A stretch of DNA of 8,958 nucleotides from CAYOHP01 sp964403795 [NCBI: uncultured bacterium] (GTDB lineage Bacteria > Muiribacteriota > UBA6191 > CAZXTJ01). A program made the position numbers and the translations under genes. How positions within the stretch are numbered: position 1 is the first letter of the stretch; each line of letters starts with the position of its first letter. This document shows, in pieces, positions 6,331-8,958 of this stretch. Below the pieces are notes generated by a model. That model was not told the origin of the DNA. It was given only the letters and a program-made list of their open reading frames with translations, and made no database searches. The stretch lies in the NCBI GenBank assembly GCA_964403795.1, contig CAYOHP010000073.1, positions 1 through 8,958 of the forward strand, read 5' to 3'.

Positions 6331-8186
6331 CGTCGCCTCCTAGGGGTAGGGGACCGCTTCGACCGGGAAGGGGCCGCCCTGGAGGCCTTCTTCGCCGGAG
6401 CCTTCGGCACGCACGACTCGATCACCTCGACCGGGGCCTCGACCTTCTGTGCCAGCACGGCCCACGAGAAGGTCTTGCCCTGGGCGTCGGCCCGCAGGCT
6501 CTGGGTACCGCCCCCGTCCAGCGACTGCTCGCAGAGGAAGTTCAAGGCCAGCAGGTTGTCGACCTCGTGGCGGGTCACCTTGCCGAGCACCAGGCCCGAC
6601 ATCCAGCGCTTGACCCGGGCAGCGGTCAGCCAGCCGCGGAGCCAGCCGTAGGCCATCTCGCTGCGGGCAACGATGCCGATGTTGCAGGTATCGCCCTTGT
6701 CGCCGCTGCGCCCGTGGGCGATCGCGTGCAGGGGGACTTCCCGCACCCGCTCGGGCCGGGCGGGCTTCGGCACCTTGCGGGTCGGGAGCCGCGGCGCTGC
6801 ACCGGGACCCGGAGCCGGCGGCACCGGAACCGGGAAGACCCGGGGCGGCTCTCCGCTGGTGGCCTGGACCTCGACCTGCATCGAGACGGAGTCCCTCGGG
6901 ATGAGCGCCGGCCAGTAGGCGAGGATCTCCTGGGGCTTGGGGCGGCCCCCGGTGATGGTCACCCCGGGCGGACCCGAGAGCACCATGCTGGGGAGCAGCT
7001 TCCCGAACTCCGCCACCTTCTTCTGGTCGGGGTCGCGCACCGCCAGCCGCAGCAGGACCTCGTTGGTCTCGGTGGCGGGGGCCAGGGCCCCGTGGCAGCT
7101 CGAGTGGCCGACGTACTCGGCCCGGTGCGACTCGAACCGGAAGGGCAGGCGGGCCCAGAACAGCTCGGCGAAGCGCTCCGCCTTGGCCAGGGCATCGGGG
7201 CCGCAGATCAGCAGCTCGCCGACCCCCTTGAAGCCGTCGCGGTAGGCGAGCGAGACCTTGAGCTTGTCGGGGGGAGGTCGGCCCCGGATCCCGGTCACCG
7301 CCACCCGGTTCACCCCGTCGGCGGCCAGCCGGATGGTCCGGAAATCGGCGGTCACGTCGGGCGTGATGTAGGTCGAGGGATCGCCCATCTCGTAGACGAG
7401 CTGCTCGCTCACGGTCCCCACGCTCACCAGCCCGCCGGTGCCGGCGTGCTTGGTGATCGTGAAGCTGCCGTCGGGACGCCCCTCCAGCACCGGGTATCCG
7501 AGATTCACCATGTCCGGCACGGTGCGCCAGTCGGAGAAATTGCCGCCGGTCGACTGGGTCCCGCACTCGAGGATGTGCCCGCCGACCAGGCCGGCGGCGA
7601 GCTTGTCCCAGTCGGAGAGGTCCCACTTGAAGGCGTGGATCAGGGGTGCCATCACCAGGGCGGTATCGGTGCAGCGGCCGGTGACCACCACGTCGGCCCC
7701 GCCCTCGAGCGCCGCAGCCAGCGGGCCGGCCCCGAAGTAGGCATTGGCGGCGGCCACCCGGCCCCGGATCCGCTCGAACCCCTCGCCGGTCTCCATGTTC
7801 GAGAGGTAGGGAGCCAGCTCGTCGAGCCGGTGCATGAGGTCGTCGCCGGTCACCACTCCGACCCGGGCGTCGATCCCCTGCTGCTTGGCGAGCGCCACCA
7901 GCTTCTCGCCCAGCCCTCGCGGATTCACTCCCCCCGCGTTGGTGAGGATGCGGGTGCCCTTGCGGCTGGCCTCCCGCCACACGGTCCGCATCTGGTCGAC
8001 GAAGTCGGTGGCGTAGCCCCCGGCGGGATCCCGCTGGCGGAGCTTCTGCATGATCGACATCGTGATCTCGGCCAGGAAGTCGAGCCCGACGTAATCGAGA
8101 TCGCCACCCTCGACCTGGCGCGCCAGCGCGCCCAGGTCATCGCCCCAGTAGCCGCCGGCATTGCCGACCCGGACCGTCCGGTCCAT
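6327..8186 (-). CDS. Acyclic terpene utilization AtuA family protein (DUF1446), two-domain
   Basis: This 619-residue protein is first in the operon. The N-terminal AtuA domain (about residues 5-445) opens with VRVGNAGGYWGDD (6-17) and contains LTNAGGVNP (81-89), TGRCTDTALVMAPLIHAF (169-186) and HILECGTQSTGGNF (204-217). A proline-rich linker (about 448-478) leads to the C-terminal AtuA ferredoxin-like domain, marked by AHGRSGDKGDTCNIGI (490-505). AtuA is required for acyclic terpene (citronellol/geraniol) growth in Pseudomonas, but its reaction is not known to me. Homologues also occur beside acyl-CoA carboxylase genes outside terpene clusters. The tail from about residue 592 is a Lys/Arg/Ser/Pro-rich extension whose DNA also carries the ribosome binding site of the next gene. 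ATG at 8186 has GGAGG 6 bases upstream. The fused architecture and motifs make the family secure, but the exact role here is unknown. Confidence 0.92.
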   Translation of the reverse strand: MDRTVRVGNAGGYWGDDLGALARQVEGGDLDYVGLDFLAEITMSIMQKLRQRDPAGGYATDFVDQMRTVWREASRKGTRILTNAGGVNPRGLGEKLVALAKQQGIDARVGVVTGDDLMHRLDELAPYLSNMETGEGFERIRGRVAAANAYFGAGPLAAALEGGADVVVTGRCTDTALVMAPLIHAFKWDLSDWDKLAAGLVGGHILECGTQSTGGNFSDWRTVPDMVNLGYPVLEGRPDGSFTITKHAGTGGLVSVGTVSEQLVYEMGDPSTYITPDVTADFRTIRLAADGVNRVAVTGIRGRPPPDKLKVSLAYRDGFKGVGELLICGPDALAKAERFAELFWARLPFRFESHRAEYVGHSSCHGALAPATETNEVLLRLAVRDPDQKKVAEFGKLLPSMVLSGPPGVTITGGRPKPQEILAYWPALIPRDSVSMQVEVQATSGEPPRVFPVPVPPAPGPGAAPRLPTRKVPKPARPERVREVPLHAIAHGRSGDKGDTCNIGIVARSEMAYGWLRGWLTAARVKRWMSGLVLGKVTRHEVDNLLALNFLCEQSLDGGGTQSLRADAQGKTFSWAVLAQKVEAPVEVIESCVPKAPAKKASRAAPSRSKRSPTPRRRR

Positions 8187-8319
8187 CGTCCGCCTCCTGC
8201 CCCGTCCCGGCCCCCGATCTTAGCACCGGAGGAGGGCCGCAGGCGGGATCCCGGCCGAGCCGCGGACGATCCGCCGGGGGCTCCGGAAGGGTCGGGTCGG
8301 CCGGGGCCTGGGGAGCGCC
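8187..8319 (-). promoter_or_regulatory. Intergenic gap, possible promoter region of the atuA operon
   Basis: This is the only non-coding stretch over 100 bases. On the minus strand it runs from the helicase stop to the atuA-like start and would hold any operon promoter. The least GC-rich spot gives a -10-like TAAGAT at 8217-8222, which matches TATAAT at four of six bases, but no convincing -35 is seen. A GGAGG ribosome binding site is at 8193-8197. A short GC stem (8237-8244 with 8259-8265, one bulge) has no U tract and may be chance. Read-through from the helicase gene is also possible. No operator was identified. Confidence 0.3.
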
Positions 8320-8880
8320 TCAGGCGGGCCGGGATCCCGGATCCGGGGCCGATCCGACACCGCCCGCGCCCGGAGGGTCCCGCAGCACCGCCTGGGTCCG
8401 GAGCGCGGACGCGATCTCCCGGGACAGGCCCGGGGGCAGGGTCCGGTGCATCGAGACCTCGCCGTCGGCGAAGGTCGCCGCCAACCGGCCGTCGCAGAGC
8501 GCGATCCGGGCCACCCGCTGGGGCGGGAGCCGCTCGCCGGGCGTGAGGATTCCCACCAGGTTCAGGGGATCGGCGGCGCCCACCACCACCCACTCGGTGG
8601 TGCCGTCCCGATCCCTGACCTTGCGCAGCCGTTCCACCGCGTCCTCGGCCGCGTACTGCTCCCCGCTCACCCCCGACACGAAGCGACCGCCCCGGATCTC
8701 GCCCCGGGCCTCGAGCCTCCGGTACACCGGGGCGAGCTTCGCCCAGGAGGGCGCCACCGCCTCCCGCGCCAAGAGGTCCCGGAACATCACGCCATAGCGA
8801 TCCAGCAGCAGCCAGGCCCAGTTCTCGAGCACTTCGTCCGCCGCCGGACCGGGCCCGTCCTCGGCGAGCCTCGCCCAGCG
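8320..8880 (-). CDS. C-terminal end of Lhr-type DEAD/DEAH-box helicase, 5' partial
   Basis: This is the last 186 or so residues of a large helicase-related protein (Lhr), running off the right end. The segments LLLDRYGVMFRDLLAREA, YRRLEARGEIRGGRFVSGVS, GEQYAAEDAVERLR and ADPLNLVGILTPG are hallmark sequences of the Lhr C-terminal region that follows the helicase core and winged-helix domains. Lhr proteins are ATP-dependent 3'-5' DNA translocases linked to DNA repair, but the ATPase core lies outside this window. The frame is open and plausible back to 8880 (ending GRWARLAEDG read toward the terminus of the fragment). Beyond that it enters poly-C tracts, encodes glycine runs, and meets a TAG at 8947-8949, so the sequence there is probably unreliable. 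The last 20 residues are a variable Gly/Pro-rich tail. The gene reads toward the atuA operon but is unlikely to share its function. Confidence 0.85.
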   Translation of the reverse strand, partial: RWARLAEDGPGPAADEVLENWAWLLLDRYGVMFRDLLAREAVAPSWAKLAPVYRRLEARGEIRGGRFVSGVSGEQYAAEDAVERLRKVRDRDGTTEWVVVGAADPLNLVGILTPGERLPPQRVARIALCDGRLAATFADGEVSMHRTLPPGLSREIASALRTQAVLRDPPGAGGVGSAPDPGSRPA

Positions 8881-8958
8881 CCCCCCCCCCCCCCAGTTGC
8901 CCCCCCCCCACCCCCCCCCCCCCCGGCCGGGGGCGGGGGCCCGCCACTACCGCCGCGG
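8881..8958. other. Poly-C/low-complexity contig end, probable sequencing or assembly artefact
   Basis: Three C runs of 14, 10 and 14 bases (8881-8894, 8900-8909, 8911-8924) are separated by a few other bases and followed by G/C-only sequence. The helicase coding sequence should continue here but does not, since no frame gives recognisable helicase residues. Low-quality read ends or basecalling errors at a contig edge explain this best. Confidence 0.7.

Noticed and set aside
8237-8265. GC-rich stem-loop as a terminator for the helicase gene
   Set aside because: The stem is only seven pairs with a bulge and a 14-base loop, there is no U tract, and such stems arise by chance in this composition.
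6567-8546. 659-codon plus-strand open frame opposite the AtuA-like gene
   Set aside because: It is a shadow of the opposite strand, with His/Gly/Pro/Arg-rich residues and no recognisable domain.
7925-8947. 340-codon minus-strand open frame through the helicase region and the gap
   Set aside because: It is out of frame with the recognised Lhr and AtuA-like proteins, and its start lies in the poly-C artefact. Composition is Gly/Arg/Pro-rich.
1-8958. CRISPR array, tRNA or rRNA gene, insertion sequence or phage genes
   Set aside because: No repeat-spacer pattern, RNA gene, transposase, integrase or terminal inverted repeats were seen. The window is filled by metabolic genes and a helicase end.

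Overview
The window is a very GC-rich bacterial stretch with compact, overlapping genes, frequent GGAGG ribosome binding sites and several GTG starts. Gene content (AtuA-family protein, LiuC-type hydratase, biotin-dependent acyl-CoA carboxylase subunits, an Lhr-type helicase end, a GH13 enzyme) would fit a high-GC proteobacterial or related lineage such as Myxococcota or Binatia. That placement is only an inference. The right end (about 8881-8958) is a run of poly-C tracts that looks like poor sequence at a contig end.

Layout. Plus strand, 1-1844: the C-terminal part of a GH13 alpha-glucan or sucrose/trehalose-type enzyme, cut by the left edge, overlaps by 4 bases (GTGA) a small polytopic membrane protein of unknown function. 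Minus strand, 8186 down to 1807: a tightly packed six-gene run reading atuA-like, liuC-like enoyl-CoA hydratase, elbB, biotin carboxylase, biotin carboxyl carrier protein, membrane-anchored alpha/beta hydrolase. Spacings are -4, 17, 3, -4 and 83 bases, so it is very probably one operon. The hydrolase meets the membrane-protein gene tail to tail with a 38-base overlap. Minus strand, 8880 down to 8320: the C-terminal end of a large Lhr-type DEAD/DEAH helicase, followed by a 133-base gap that is the only sizeable non-coding stretch.

How the genes fit together. The operon holds the ATP-dependent biotin-carboxylation half of an acyl-CoA carboxylase, a hydratase of the type that acts on the carboxylated glutaconyl-CoA product, and an AtuA-family protein. 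This is the hallmark set of leucine/isovalerate (Liu) or acyclic terpene (Atu) catabolism, in which a 3-methyl-branched enoyl-CoA is carboxylated and then hydrated. The carboxyltransferase subunit, the acyl-CoA dehydrogenase and the lyase are not in the window. The carboxylase alpha chain, commonly a single polypeptide in Liu/Atu systems, is here two genes. An elbB gene (DJ-1/PfpI-like, glyoxalase family) sits in the middle of the operon, and this is the most unusual element seen.
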